64,000 nt of DNA from Aureisphaera galaxeae (GTDB lineage: Bacteria; Bacteroidota; Bacteroidia; Flavobacteriales; Flavobacteriaceae), in assembly GCF_028561275.1 (NCBI RefSeq), contig NZ_JAQQTF010000018.1, positions 124,001 through 188,000 of the forward strand. Reading direction: 5' to 3'. Below are positions 36,297 to 46,039 of this stretch, piece after piece (within the stretch, counting starts at the first letter, position 1; each line of letters starts with the position of its first letter). The translations under genes were made by a program, and so were the position numbers. The notes under the pieces were generated by a model. It made no database searches and was not told where the DNA came from. It was given only the letters and a program-made list of their open reading frames with translations.

Positions 36297-37556
36297 TTGC
36301 GCATTACCCTCCTTTTTTTGCTGTTTACCATAGGTTTCGCCCAGTATTCCTATGGAGATACTTTTCAGCTAAAGGTGAATGATACTGTAAAGCAGAAAAA
36401 GGAAAACCCTTTTAAAACGGGATATTACTCACTTGGGTTTTTCGATGTCGATCTTAGATACTTCATAAAATACAACAACTATGAGTCCTTCCGTCTCGGT
36501 ACCGGGGGAATTACCAACGAACGCTTATTCGAGAATTTTAAGGTAGGTGGTTACGTTGCCTATGGTTTTAAGGACAAAAACTTTAAGTACAGTATTGGGG
36601 GGAACTTACGGTTGCATCCCGAGACCAATACCTGGTGGGATCTGTACTACACCAGTGACATTAGCGAAATTGGAAGCTTTGCCTATTTAACCGATGCACG
36701 GGTATATTCGGTTTTTGAACCGAGGCGTATTAACGTAATTCAGTTTTATAAGTACCGAACTTGGCAAAGTAGCCTACAACACGAGTTTTCGCCCAAAATC
36801 CTTTCGGAAGTCCGACTTTCGCGCACCAAAATAGATCAGATTGAAGATTATCAATTCGTGAAAGATGGTGAAACCTACAGAAATTACCATACCACAGAAG
36901 CTACTTTATCGTTTCGCTTCAGTCCCAAAACGAAATTCGTTACCGTGGACGATGGACGCATTGAGTACTTTGATGGTTTTCCCAAGATCAGTGCCCAAGT
37001 AACCCAAGGGATTAAAGATGTGGCAAAAAGCGACTTCAACTACACCAAACTGGGGTTGAAGCTGGATTACTACATAAAAAGAACGGATCTCTCCTCCAGT
37101 AACTTTTTGTTGGAAGGAATGGCCGCCTTTGGCGATGTCCCCCTTACCCATTTGTTTCATGCCTATCCCAATGCCCCGACAAAGGATGAGATTTTGCAGC
37201 GTTTCTCGGTGGCAGGTACACGTAGCTTCGAGACCATGTATTTTGGGGAGTTCTTTTCGGACCATTTGATTACCTTTCAGGGGAAGCACAGTTTGCGGAG
37301 GTTTTACTTTTCAGACAAATTTAAACCCGAACTGGTGTTCATTACCCGCCATGCGTTGGGGAATCTAAACAACCCTGAAGAGCATTTGGGGATTCCTTTT
37401 AACACTCTTAACGAACTCTATTCCGAATCGGGATTCGAACTCAATAGAATCCTTTTTGGATTCGGTTTAAGCTTCGCTTATCGATATGGGTTTTACCATT
37501 TGCCAGATTTTGAGGACAATATTTCCTTTAAATTCACATTCAACCTAAAAATATAA
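36297..37556 (+). CDS. DUF5686-type outer-membrane barrel, short form
   Basis: The 419-residue protein starts with TTG at 36297, giving a normal signal peptide (RITLLFLLFTIGFAQ); an in-frame stop lies six codons upstream and no ATG is available. ESFRLGTGGITNERLFENFKVGGYVAYGFKD and SDISEIGSF resemble the C-terminal barrel half of DUF5686 proteins, and the rest is aromatic beta-strand sequence ending in FKFTFNLKI. Typical members are about twice as long, with an N-terminal carboxypeptidase-regulatory-like domain that is absent here. The function is unknown. Confidence 0.6.
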   Translation: MRITLLFLLFTIGFAQYSYGDTFQLKVNDTVKQKKENPFKTGYYSLGFFDVDLRYFIKYNNYESFRLGTGGITNERLFENFKVGGYVAYGFKDKNFKYSIGGNLRLHPETNTWWDLYYTSDISEIGSFAYLTDARVYSVFEPRRINVIQFYKYRTWQSSLQHEFSPKILSEVRLSRTKIDQIEDYQFVKDGETYRNYHTTEATLSFRFSPKTKFVTVDDGRIEYFDGFPKISAQVTQGIKDVAKSDFNYTKLGLKLDYYIKRTDLSSSNFLLEGMAAFGDVPLTHLFHAYPNAPTKDEILQRFSVAGTRSFETMYFGEFFSDHLITFQGKHSLRRFYFSDKFKPELVFITRHALGNLNNPEEHLGIPFNTLNELYSESGFELNRILFGFGLSFAYRYGFYHLPDFEDNISFKFTFNLKI

Positions 37557-37590
37557 CAGCCTTTTAAGCGTTCAATCCTTGGTATTTTAA

Positions 37591-37598
37591 TACCTTTG
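37591..37598 (+). promoter_or_regulatory. Promoter -7 box TACCTTTG for the RND/MMPL exporter
   Basis: A full TANNTTTG match 23 bases before the TTG start at 37621. Its position supports this TTG over later ATG codons. Confidence 0.6.
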
Positions 37599-37620
37599 CG
37601 CGACTTTTAATTATAGGGGT

Positions 37621-40023
37621 TTGAACAAGCTTTTCAGTATCGGTTTTTGGAGTGCGGTAGCTCGATTTATCCTTCGCAACAGGACCCTTATTATTATTGC
37701 CATACTGGGACTCACCGTTTTCATGGCCATGCAGTGGAAACACATGCGTTTCACCTATACTGAGGCCAATCTCCTTCCCGACGACCACGAATTCAACAAA
37801 GAATATGTACAGTTCCTAGACACCTTTGGTGAGGAAGGGAACCTGATCATTCTTGGGGTGAAGGATTCTACCCTCTTTGAGCCCGAAGTGTTCAATGCTT
37901 GGTCCGCTCTGGCCCAAAAAATTTCCGACTACGATGAAGTAGATATGACCCTTTCCATTGGTGATCTCCAAAAGTTGGAGAAAAGAAAGGATTCTGCCGT
38001 TTTCGATTTGGTCCCATTCATTCAAGACTCTTTACCAGACCAGGAAAAACTGGATCGTTATCGCTACGAGCTTTTCAACAAGCTACCTTTTTACAATGGC
38101 TTAGTGTACAGTCCCAATAAAAAGTCGGTTCGCACAGCAGTCTATCTAAAAAAAGATATTGTAAACACCCCTGCCAGAAAGAATTTCATTACGGAAGACC
38201 TCATTCCACTTATTCAAAAGTTTGAAGCAGAGTCGAAGATCAATGTGTATACCAGTGGAATGCCGTACATACGTACACTAAATTCCCAAAATATTATCGA
38301 TGAAATCGGGATGTTCATTGGGGCGGCACTCTTAGTGACTTCATTAATCTTCTTTTTCTTTTTCAGATCATTCCGTGCGACCTTCATTTCCATGATCACC
38401 GTAATTATTGGGGTAATGTGGGCCTTCGGGGTATTGGGATTACTGAAATACGAGATTACGGTGCTTACGGCGCTTATTCCGCCATTGATTATTGTAATTG
38501 GAATTCCCAACTGTATTTTCCTCATCAACAAATACCAGCAGGAAATTAAACTCCATGGGAATCAGGCAAAATCCTTGCAACGTGTTATTACCAAAGTGGG
38601 GAATGCTACCCTGATGACCAATGTAACCACGGCCTCGGGATTTGCCACCTTTATCCTTACCAACAGTAAATTGCTTAAAGAATTTGGTATTGTCGCTTCC
38701 ATTAACATCATTGCCATCTTCCTTTTGAGCCTTTTTATTATACCCATTGTGTATAGTTACATGGCTGTGCCGAAGTACAAGCACTTGAAGCACTTAAATA
38801 AACGATGGATCGGCAGTTTTGTAAATTGGATGGAACGCATGGTACGGGAGCATCGCATTGCGATTTACATAGTGACCATTATCATGCTGTGTGCTAGCAT
38901 TATTGGGATTAACAGCATTAAACTTTCGGGTAGTCTTATCGAGGATATGCCCAAAGGAAAGGAATTCTATAGCGATATCAAGTTTTTTGAAAAGGAATAT
39001 GAAGGCATTATGCCATTGGAAATCCTTATCGATACCAAGCGTAAAAAAGGAGTCATGAAGTTGGCCACGCTTAAGCGCATGAACGAATTGGAAGAATACA
39101 TTGACGAAATTCCCGAACTCTCCAAAACCATTTCCGTGGTCAACTTGGTAAAATACTCCAAGCAAGCGTATTACAACAACAATCCGGAATACTATCAGCT
39201 ACCCAACAGTCAGGAACGTACCTTCATCCTTTCGTATGCCAAGAATAGTGCAAGTAGTACCAATTTACTTTCAAGCTATGTGGATACTACGGGTCAATAT
39301 GCTAGGATCACCACCTTTATGAAGGATACGCAGACCCAAAGATTTGATAGGATTGAAGAAGACCTTCGCTCGGAGATTGCAAAGATATTCCCAGAAGATC
39401 GTTACAATGTTTCCATCACTGGAAAGGCCTTCATTTTTGAAAAAGGAACCAAATACCTAGTAAACAATTTGGTACTGTCCCTTTCCTTGGCCATTTTCCT
39501 TATTGCGGTATTCATGGCTTGGATGTTCCGAAACATAAAAATGATCTTGGTATCCCTTATCCCTAACCTGCTCCCCTTGCTTATTACAGCAGGGCTCATG
39601 GGATTCTTGGGGGTTCCCATAAAACCTTCTACCATTTTGGTATTTAGTATCGCCTTTGGTATTTCGGTCGATGATACGATCCACTTTCTGGCGAAATACA
39701 GACAAGAACTATTGGCAAATAATTGGAAGATAAAACGATCGGTATATGCTGCCCTTAAAGAAACGGGGGTAAGTATGTTCTACACCTCTATTGTTCTTTT
39801 CTTCGGGTTCTCGGTATTTACCATTTCCAGTTTTGGCGGGACCGTTGCATTAGGCGCATTGGTATCGGCTACTTTACTGTTTGCCATGCTAGCAAATTTA
39901 CTACTGCTGCCTTCCCTTTTATTGTCGTTGGAACGCAGTATTGCCAACCAGCAAACCTTCAAAAAACCGGCTTTGGAGATCCTTCCTTCTTCGGAAGAAG
40001 ATCCCGTCGATTTTCAGAATTAA
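37621..40023 (+). CDS. RND-superfamily (MMPL/HAE3-type) exporter
   Basis: The 800-residue protein has the 1+5+1+5 membrane-span layout of RND proteins, with two large outside loops (about residues 45-220 and 430-620). GIPNCIFLINKYQQE and FGISVDDTIHFLAKYRQE are the paired fourth-span motifs, the second with the two Asp that carry protons. The start is TTG at 37621, since the next ATG would remove the first membrane span. Members export lipids, hopanoids or hydrophobic compounds; no substrate is evident. asnS follows after 57 bases. Confidence 0.85.
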   Translation: MNKLFSIGFWSAVARFILRNRTLIIIAILGLTVFMAMQWKHMRFTYTEANLLPDDHEFNKEYVQFLDTFGEEGNLIILGVKDSTLFEPEVFNAWSALAQKISDYDEVDMTLSIGDLQKLEKRKDSAVFDLVPFIQDSLPDQEKLDRYRYELFNKLPFYNGLVYSPNKKSVRTAVYLKKDIVNTPARKNFITEDLIPLIQKFEAESKINVYTSGMPYIRTLNSQNIIDEIGMFIGAALLVTSLIFFFFFRSFRATFISMITVIIGVMWAFGVLGLLKYEITVLTALIPPLIIVIGIPNCIFLINKYQQEIKLHGNQAKSLQRVITKVGNATLMTNVTTASGFATFILTNSKLLKEFGIVASINIIAIFLLSLFIIPIVYSYMAVPKYKHLKHLNKRWIGSFVNWMERMVREHRIAIYIVTIIMLCASIIGINSIKLSGSLIEDMPKGKEFYSDIKFFEKEYEGIMPLEILIDTKRKKGVMKLATLKRMNELEEYIDEIPELSKTISVVNLVKYSKQAYYNNNPEYYQLPNSQERTFILSYAKNSASSTNLLSSYVDTTGQYARITTFMKDTQTQRFDRIEEDLRSEIAKIFPEDRYNVSITGKAFIFEKGTKYLVNNLVLSLSLAIFLIAVFMAWMFRNIKMILVSLIPNLLPLLITAGLMGFLGVPIKPSTILVFSIAFGISVDDTIHFLAKYRQELLANNWKIKRSVYAALKETGVSMFYTSIVLFFGFSVFTISSFGGTVALGALVSATLLFAMLANLLLLPSLLLSLERSIANQQTFKKPALEILPSSEEDPVDFQN

Positions 40024-40080
40024 AAACTATCTTTACGGCCAATTTTAGCTAAGAACAATCAACCTTTTTTCGGCACAAAA

Positions 40081-41532
40081 ATGAAACGAGCGCAACAAAA
40101 AGAGATTATCGAACTTATTCAGAGTGAACCTACTGGGGCTTCCGTCTCCATTTCGGGATGGGTAAAGGCTTTTCGCAGTAACCGTTTTATAGCATTAAAC
40201 GATGGTTCTACCATTAAGAACATACAATGTGTGGTCGATTTCGAGAATTTTGAAGAAGAACTACTTAGAAAGGTAAGCGTAGGTGCTGCCATTCAAGTAG
40301 AAGGTTCCTTGGTAGAAAGCCAGGGACAAGGACAAAATGTAGAAATTCAGGTATCGAAGATTGAAGTCCTTGGTGAAGCCAATCCAGAAGAGATAAAGCT
40401 TACTATTCTATCCCCGAAACGTCACACCTTAGAAAAGTTGCGGGAAGAAGCCCATTTGCGTGTTCGTACGAATACCTTTGGTGCCGTGATGCGCTTGAGA
40501 TCCAAACTAGCCTTTGCGGTTCACGAATACTTCCAGAAAAACGGATTCTACTATATGCATGCTCCTTTGATTACAGGGAGTGATGCCGAGGGAGCCGGGG
40601 AGATGTTCCGTGTCACCACCTTGGATGCAAAAAATCCTCCATTAAACGAGGAAGGCGATGTAGATTTTCAACAGGATTTCTTCGGAAAGGAAACCAACCT
40701 TACAGTTAGTGGACAGTTGGAAGCAGAAACCTATGCCATGGGATTGGGAAAAGTATATACATTCGGACCTACATTTAGAGCCGAAAACTCGAATACATCC
40801 CGTCACTTAGCAGAATTCTGGATGATAGAGCCCGAGATGGCTTTCTACGATCTGGATGACAACATGGATCTTGCCGAAGATTTTATTAAATACGTCATTC
40901 GATTTGCTTTGGATCACTGCCAAGACGATTTGGAGTTTTTGGAAGGGCGGTTGATTCAGGAAGAAAAAGGCAAGCCCCAAGCGGAGCGGAGCGAAATGAC
41001 TTTGCGCGAAAAACTCCACTTTGTGGCTGATAATGAGTTTAAGAGAATTTCCTACACGGAAGCTATAGATATCCTTAGAAACTCCAAGCCGAACAAGAAG
41101 AAAAAGTTCAAGTTCCCAATCGATCAATGGGGTGCGGACTTGCAAAGTGAGCATGAGCGTTTCTTGGTAGAAAAGCACTTTAAATGTCCAGTGATCCTAT
41201 TCGATTACCCTGCGGAGATTAAATCATTCTACATGCGTCTTAACGATGATGAAAAGACCGTACGCGCTATGGATGTATTGTTCCCAGGCATTGGTGAAAT
41301 CGTTGGGGGATCGCAGCGTGAAGAGCGCTATGATGTACTAAAGCAGAAGATGAAGACCATGGATATTCCCGAAGAGGAATTGTATTGGTACCTTGATTTA
41401 AGAAAATATGGAACCTGTGTACACAGTGGTTTCGGATTAGGATTTGAACGTTTGGTCCTATTCGTAACTGGAATGGGGAATATTAGGGATGTAATTCCTT
41501 ATCCAAGGACCCCGGGTAACGCAGAATTCTAA
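40081..41532 (+). CDS. asnS: Asparaginyl-tRNA synthetase
   Basis: AsnS charges tRNA-Asn directly. The 483-residue class II enzyme has an N-terminal OB-fold anticodon-binding domain (VSISGWVKAFRSNRFIALNDGS), motif 2 in FRAENSNTSRHLAEFWMIEPE and motif 3 in GFGLGFERLVLFVTG. TATCTTTA at 40028 is one base from the promoter consensus. It ends at a strong terminator (41561-41596), so rpoN is separately transcribed. Confidence 0.97.
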   Translation: MKRAQQKEIIELIQSEPTGASVSISGWVKAFRSNRFIALNDGSTIKNIQCVVDFENFEEELLRKVSVGAAIQVEGSLVESQGQGQNVEIQVSKIEVLGEANPEEIKLTILSPKRHTLEKLREEAHLRVRTNTFGAVMRLRSKLAFAVHEYFQKNGFYYMHAPLITGSDAEGAGEMFRVTTLDAKNPPLNEEGDVDFQQDFFGKETNLTVSGQLEAETYAMGLGKVYTFGPTFRAENSNTSRHLAEFWMIEPEMAFYDLDDNMDLAEDFIKYVIRFALDHCQDDLEFLEGRLIQEEKGKPQAERSEMTLREKLHFVADNEFKRISYTEAIDILRNSKPNKKKKFKFPIDQWGADLQSEHERFLVEKHFKCPVILFDYPAEIKSFYMRLNDDEKTVRAMDVLFPGIGEIVGGSQREERYDVLKQKMKTMDIPEEELYWYLDLRKYGTCVHSGFGLGFERLVLFVTGMGNIRDVIPYPRTPGNAEF

Positions 41533-41560
41533 AGACATAAAACCTTCATAAAATCCGATT

Positions 41561-41596
41561 AAATCCGGCCAGATTTTACCTAATCTAGCTGGATTT
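41561..41596 (+). terminator. Terminator of asnS
   Basis: AAATCCGGCCAGATT pairs with AATCTAGCTGGATTT over 15 positions with one G-T and one mismatch, followed by more T. Confidence 0.85.
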
Positions 41597-41625
41597 TTTT
41601 AATTTTAACAGCAAGTAGTCCATCT

Positions 41626-43083
41626 ATGTTAAAACAACAGTTAAATTTTAAATTATCCCAGAAACTCTCGCCCCAACAAATCCAGTTGATGAAGCTGATT
41701 CAGCTACCTACACAAGCTTTCGAACAGCGTATATCACAAGAATTGGAGGAAAATCCCGCTTTGGAAGGCGGGAAGGATGAGAAGGATTCCTTGGATGATG
41801 AATTTGGCAATGACGAATTCGATGATTTTAACGATTCGGAAACCATAGAAACCGAAATCAACGTAGATGACTATCTGAGCGACGACGAAATTCCCAGTTA
41901 CAAATTAGCGGCCAATAACTATAGCTCTGATGATGAAGAGAAGCAGACACCCTATGCTTCCGGAACGTCTTTTAATCAGTACTTGCTGCAACAGCTCAAC
42001 ACCTATCGATTGGGGGAACAAGAGAAGGAAATCGCCCAGTTCTTGGTAGGTAGTGTTGATGAGAGCGGATACATACGCAGGGACCTTCAGGATATTGTAG
42101 ACGATCTGGCCTTTACCCAAAATGTATACACCTCTGAAGAGAAGATTGAAGAAGTACTCGCTGTAGTTCAAGAGTTGGATCCTGCTGGAGTAGCCGCGCG
42201 AAACCTTCAGGAGTGCCTTTTACTGCAATTGGACCGCAAGACAGAATCTCCTTCAGTAGCCTTGGCTACGGATATCATTAAGGAAGCATTCGATCACTTC
42301 ACAAAAAAGCACTATAAGAAGTTGCTTTCCAAATTCGATATTAGTGAAGACGATTTGCGGGATGCTATTTCGGAAATAGAAGGTCTTAACCCTAAACCGG
42401 GAGGCACCTATTCTGGCAACACTCGAATGATAGAACATGTGGTGCCGGATTTTGCCATTAAGATCGTGGATGGTGAACTGGAACTTACCTTGAATGGCCG
42501 AAATGCACCAGAATTACATGTTTCTAGGGAATACACCAACATGCTGAAAGGGTATAAGGACGCCAAGGACAAATCGAAATCGCAAAAGGATGCCGTGCTT
42601 TTCATTAAGCAGAAATTAGATGCCGCTAAATGGTTTATCGATGCCATAAAACAGCGTCAGCAGACACTTTTTGTGACTATGAATACCATCATGCACCATC
42701 AGCAAGAATATTTCCTTACAGGGGACGAACGAAAGTTGAAACCCATGATCCTGAAGGATATTGCAGACAAAATAGATATGGATGTTTCTACGGTTTCTAG
42801 GGTAGCGAATAGCAAGTATGTAGATACCCCGTACGGAACAAAACTCATAAAGGATTTCTTCAGCGAGTCCATGAAAAACGATCAGGGAGAGGATGTATCC
42901 ACTAGGGAAATAAAGAAAATCCTAGAAATTACGATTGCTGAAGAAGACAAGAAAAAGCCATTAACCGATGATAAATTGGCTAAGATTTTGAAGGAGAAAG
43001 GGTACCCCATTGCCCGTAGAACGGTAGCCAAATATCGTGAACAGTTGGATTTGCCGGTGGCCAGACTCCGAAAAGAAATTTAA
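41626..43083 (+). CDS. rpoN: RNA polymerase sigma-54 factor
   Basis: The 485-residue protein starts with LNFKLSQKLSPQQIQLMKLIQLPTQ, the region that meets activators, then an acidic stretch (about residues 50-110). The core-binding and DNA-binding parts follow, and IARRTVAKYREQL near residue 463 is the RpoN box that reads the -24 promoter element. No sigma-54 activator with an AAA+ domain is found in the window. The stop shares a base with the ATG of the next gene. Confidence 0.97.
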   Translation: MLKQQLNFKLSQKLSPQQIQLMKLIQLPTQAFEQRISQELEENPALEGGKDEKDSLDDEFGNDEFDDFNDSETIETEINVDDYLSDDEIPSYKLAANNYSSDDEEKQTPYASGTSFNQYLLQQLNTYRLGEQEKEIAQFLVGSVDESGYIRRDLQDIVDDLAFTQNVYTSEEKIEEVLAVVQELDPAGVAARNLQECLLLQLDRKTESPSVALATDIIKEAFDHFTKKHYKKLLSKFDISEDDLRDAISEIEGLNPKPGGTYSGNTRMIEHVVPDFAIKIVDGELELTLNGRNAPELHVSREYTNMLKGYKDAKDKSKSQKDAVLFIKQKLDAAKWFIDAIKQRQQTLFVTMNTIMHHQQEYFLTGDERKLKPMILKDIADKIDMDVSTVSRVANSKYVDTPYGTKLIKDFFSESMKNDQGEDVSTREIKKILEITIAEEDKKKPLTDDKLAKILKEKGYPIARRTVAKYREQLDLPVARLRKEI

Positions 43084-43688
43084 TGGATCGTTTCCTTCGC
43101 TTGGGCGCCTACGTCCTTCATCCCCTTTTAATGCCCATATTGGGTACTGCCATCTATTTCTATATAACGCCTCGGTATATAGATCGGGAAATTATACAAT
43201 CCAAGCTACTGGCCATATTTATTATAACATTTCTCATTCCCGTTGTCACTTACTTCTTGTTAAAGAATATTGGACTCATTCAAACTTCCCAATTAGAGGA
43301 TGTACGGGAACGAAAATTTCCACTCATGATCCAATGCCTTTTAATTCTTTTGGTAGTTAAAATGGTATTCGATCCTTACGATACTCCAGAGATGTACTAC
43401 TTCTATGTGGGTATATTGTTCTCGAGCATTTCGGCCCTTATATTGGTATTGTTCAAAATCAAAGTGAGTTTACACCAAATGGGAGTCGCAGGCCTTACCA
43501 TGTTTGTGATTGCTTTGAGTATTCACTTTCAAATCAATATGCTGATCTGGATCGGGTTGTTGCTCTTCGGAAATGGTTGGGTGGCCTCTTCCCGTCTTTC
43601 TACCTACTCGCATACCGTACCCGAATTGGTACTTGGCTTTTTTGTGGGGGTAGTACCGCAGCTTCTCATGCTGCAGTTCTGGTTATAG
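43083..43688 (+). CDS. PAP2-like membrane protein
   Basis: The 201-residue protein has about six membrane spans. RERKFPL after the second span and SSRLSTYSHTVPELVLGF near the end resemble divergent motifs of the PAP2 phosphatase family (Lys/Arg-Pro, then Ser-Arg...His...Asp/Glu), so it may act on lipid phosphates. The match is weak and other readings are possible. It overlaps rpoN by one base (TAATG) and its end overlaps the convergent barrel gene by six bases. Confidence 0.55.
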   Translation: MDRFLRLGAYVLHPLLMPILGTAIYFYITPRYIDREIIQSKLLAIFIITFLIPVVTYFLLKNIGLIQTSQLEDVRERKFPLMIQCLLILLVVKMVFDPYDTPEMYYFYVGILFSSISALILVLFKIKVSLHQMGVAGLTMFVIALSIHFQINMLIWIGLLLFGNGWVASSRLSTYSHTVPELVLGFFVGVVPQLLMLQFWL

Positions 43689-44393
43689 GATATAGAATAT
43701 AATCCCAAGTTTTAGCGTTCTGAAATCGATGGTTTCTCCCGTATTGGTCGTTTGTGCATTGGTGAAATAGGGATTCAAACTATACGAAGTATAGAAATTG
43801 AAGGTTCCATAACCAAAGCTGAGATGGGCCGATAAGCGAAGCCTTTCGAATTCTGGGATATCGGTTTGGCTCACTTGATTTCCGTCTTGTTTAAACCGCG
43901 CTCGGTACCAATAGGTATATCCTACCCTAAACCCTGTATAAATCCTCCAAAATCGGTATTCTTCGGCGGTAGATGTACGCCAACGAAATTCGAAAGGCAG
44001 TTCTACCGTAGCCGTACTAAATCGATTGCTACTATAGTTTATGGTATTGTCGAGTACCCGAAAGATTGTATTCTCGGTCTCGTCTTCCCCGATGAAAAGG
44101 GTTTGGCCAAACTGATCGAAATTAAACCCCGCTCCAAGAGCTATCGCCAAATTTCTTCTTTCATTTATAGGCATATCACGAAGGTATCCGAATTCCAGCC
44201 CTCCCGACACGCCTTGAAGGTTTACCCCGCTTGGGACACTGGTAAGGAGATTATAGGTAACTCCGATGTACAATTGATCCTCTCGGTATTTATCGTCAAT
44301 ATAGACGTCGGCACCTTCTTCCTCCTGCGCCCAACCCATGCAAGCTTGCAGGGCTATGAACAAAAACAGGAGGTATCTCTTTATGTAGGCCAT
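43683..44393 (-). CDS. PorT-like outer-membrane beta-barrel protein
   Basis: The 236-residue protein has a signal peptide ending at GWAQ and alternating hydrophobic/aromatic strands: LYIGVTYNLLTSV, LEFGYLRDMPINERRNLAIALGAG, FRWRTSTAEEYRFWRIYTGFRVGY and a final LKLGIIFYIL. Size and pattern fit the PorT-like barrel family, which includes a T9SS assembly protein, but identity with PorT itself is not proven. A terminator separates it from the exb operon upstream, so it has its own promoter. Confidence 0.6.
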   Translation of the reverse strand: MAYIKRYLLFLFIALQACMGWAQEEEGADVYIDDKYREDQLYIGVTYNLLTSVPSGVNLQGVSGGLEFGYLRDMPINERRNLAIALGAGFNFDQFGQTLFIGEDETENTIFRVLDNTINYSSNRFSTATVELPFEFRWRTSTAEEYRFWRIYTGFRVGYTYWYRARFKQDGNQVSQTDIPEFERLRLSAHLSFGYGTFNFYTSYSLNPYFTNAQTTNTGETIDFRTLKLGIIFYIL

Positions 44394-44420
44394 AGGATAA
44401 AGATAGGGATTCTATAAAAC

Positions 44421-44452
44421 AAAAATCGCCTTGAAATATCAAGGCGATTTTT
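44421..44452. terminator. Terminator of the exb operon
   Basis: AAAAATCGCCTTGA pairs perfectly with TCAAGGCGATTTTT over 14 bases around AATA. The A/T arms make it usable in both directions. Confidence 0.9.
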
Positions 44453-44471
44453 GTCGAAAGTATATAGGAAA

Positions 44472-44945
44472 TTAATTATCTATTTGGTTTCCTGGAGATG
44501 TAATGTAAATTACTTTGTACATCTGCAGTTCTCTCAATTCCTGTTTGATATCGGATACCAAACCGGTATTGGTCTCTCCGTCCACTTTAAGTGCCACGTT
44601 TACAGAACCTCTAAGCTCTTCCCTTAGCTTATCTCTAGCTTCGGTAAGGGCCGCAGGTAGGTTATCCAAGCTGGTGTATTTATCACCAATCTGGATTTTA
44701 CCCTCGGTTCCATATTGCTTCGCATAACGAGGACTTGGTTTACCGGCGTATATGAATACGGAACGATCCTTCTGAAGCTTCTCTACCTGATCTCCTTTAG
44801 GTAGTTCCTGCTGCACCAAGAGATTGGTATCCCTTAGTACGGTTACTACCATGAAGAAGAACAAAAGCATGAATACAATATCCGGAAGTGAGGCTGTGTT
44901 CACTGCGGGTATTTCGCCGCCTTTTTTCTTTTTAAACTTTGACAT
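44472..44945 (-). CDS. exbD: ExbD/TolR-family biopolymer transport protein (second copy)
   Basis: The 157-residue protein has one membrane span near residues 20-40, starting with LPDIVFMLLFFFMVV, where the Asp carries protons in this family, and a periplasmic domain ending in ELQMYKVIYITSPG. With ExbB it converts the proton gradient into work for TonB at the outer membrane. It is the last gene of a leftward operon, 15 bases after the other exbD. Confidence 0.9.
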   Translation of the reverse strand: MSKFKKKKGGEIPAVNTASLPDIVFMLLFFFMVVTVLRDTNLLVQQELPKGDQVEKLQKDRSVFIYAGKPSPRYAKQYGTEGKIQIGDKYTSLDNLPAALTEARDKLREELRGSVNVALKVDGETNTGLVSDIKQELRELQMYKVIYITSPGNQIDN

Positions 44946-44960
44946 TTGTTCTAGTTGTTT

Positions 44961-45587
44961 TTAAGATCCAGCCTGCTTTGGTTCGGCTTCGGATAACTTC
45001 AGTGGGATCATACCTTGAATGGTTTTGATCTTTTCCTGGATGTCGTCCTTTCTAGACCCTGTAATTTTACCTTCGTCTATCGCTCTTTTCATTTCGGTGA
45101 AATCCCATCCGTACAAACGTTGAGACTCTCTGTTTCGAAGGAAATTATAGGCCGCCACCAATTCATTCTGAACGGCAATATACATTTCATAGGAAGTCAA
45201 TCGGTCATTCTGAACCGAGATTACCGCCTTATCCGGATTGTCCGATGAATCTGGAAGGCGATTTCCTTTACAATAATTACAGTGCTCTGGAGAACCTGCA
45301 GGTGCCCCTCCGTTATCGATAAAATCGATAGCGGCTTGGCGCAGATCCTTAAGCTCCATCAACTCTTCTTCCACCAACAGTTGATCGTTACGGTTCACGT
45401 TTACAATAAACAGGTTCTTCTGCTTAATGATTACGTCTTCCGGTACATCGTCCTGTTTTGGCGGTAACTGTCTAGCAATCCCCTTGTCCTTTTCGATGGT
45501 AGTAGTTACCAAGAAAAAGATAAGTAGTAGGAATGCTATGTCTGCCATAGATCCCGCATTTACTTCGGGTGTTGATCTTCTACCCAT
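44961..45587 (-). CDS. exbD: ExbD/TolR-family protein with periplasmic Cys pair
   Basis: The 208-residue protein starts with VNAGSMADIAFLLLIFFLVTT, the single span with its conserved Asp. The periplasmic part is longer than usual and contains EHCNYCKGN, a C-x-x-C that could bind metal or form a disulfide. It lies between a four-span membrane protein and a shorter exbD. Two ExbD proteins with one ExbB is a common flavobacterial arrangement. Confidence 0.88.
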   Translation of the reverse strand: MGRRSTPEVNAGSMADIAFLLLIFFLVTTTIEKDKGIARQLPPKQDDVPEDVIIKQKNLFIVNVNRNDQLLVEEELMELKDLRQAAIDFIDNGGAPAGSPEHCNYCKGNRLPDSSDNPDKAVISVQNDRLTSYEMYIAVQNELVAAYNFLRNRESQRLYGWDFTEMKRAIDEGKITGSRKDDIQEKIKTIQGMIPLKLSEAEPKQAGS

Positions 45588-45589
45588 TA

Positions 45590-46021
45590 TTATCTACTTG
45601 TTAATTTTCTCACGCTGCCCCATAACATAGCTCCAATGGCTAGGATGGCCAAGAAATAGAAGGCATAGAGACCAGCTCCAACCCATCTTGATCCACTAGC
45701 GGAAAGTACTTCTCCTTCCTCTTTCAATGGAGTCTCTACTCCTTGCGCTAATCCGTAGGCGATAGCCACTACGACTAAAAATGCCCCTAAGGAAAGTAGT
45801 GTTTTCTTAATGTTCCCTTGGGCAAGACCCTTAAGAACAAAGATCAACACAAACGCAAGTATCAATGCAAACACGACGTATGCTACGTATATATATCCGT
45901 CTACCCCTTCTCCGGTTGCCTTAACAACCTCATCTCCTTTGGACAAAATCATTCCAAAGAACACGATACCCACAAGGCAGAGTAGGATAGCGACAATCTT
46001 TATTATTTTATGTAATCCCAT
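45590..46021 (-). CDS. Conserved membrane protein in exb operon
   Basis: The 143-residue protein has four membrane spans (about residues 5-25, 45-62, 75-93 and 118-136) and no recognised domain. It starts 18 bases after exbB and ends two bases before exbD, so it must be cotranscribed with them. A helper role in the ExbB-ExbD complex is inferred only from position. Confidence 0.75.
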   Translation of the reverse strand: MGLHKIIKIVAILLCLVGIVFFGMILSKGDEVVKATGEGVDGYIYVAYVVFALILAFVLIFVLKGLAQGNIKKTLLSLGAFLVVVAIAYGLAQGVETPLKEEGEVLSASGSRWVGAGLYAFYFLAILAIGAMLWGSVRKLTSR

Positions 46022-46039
46022 TGTATCTCTGTTGTTAGA

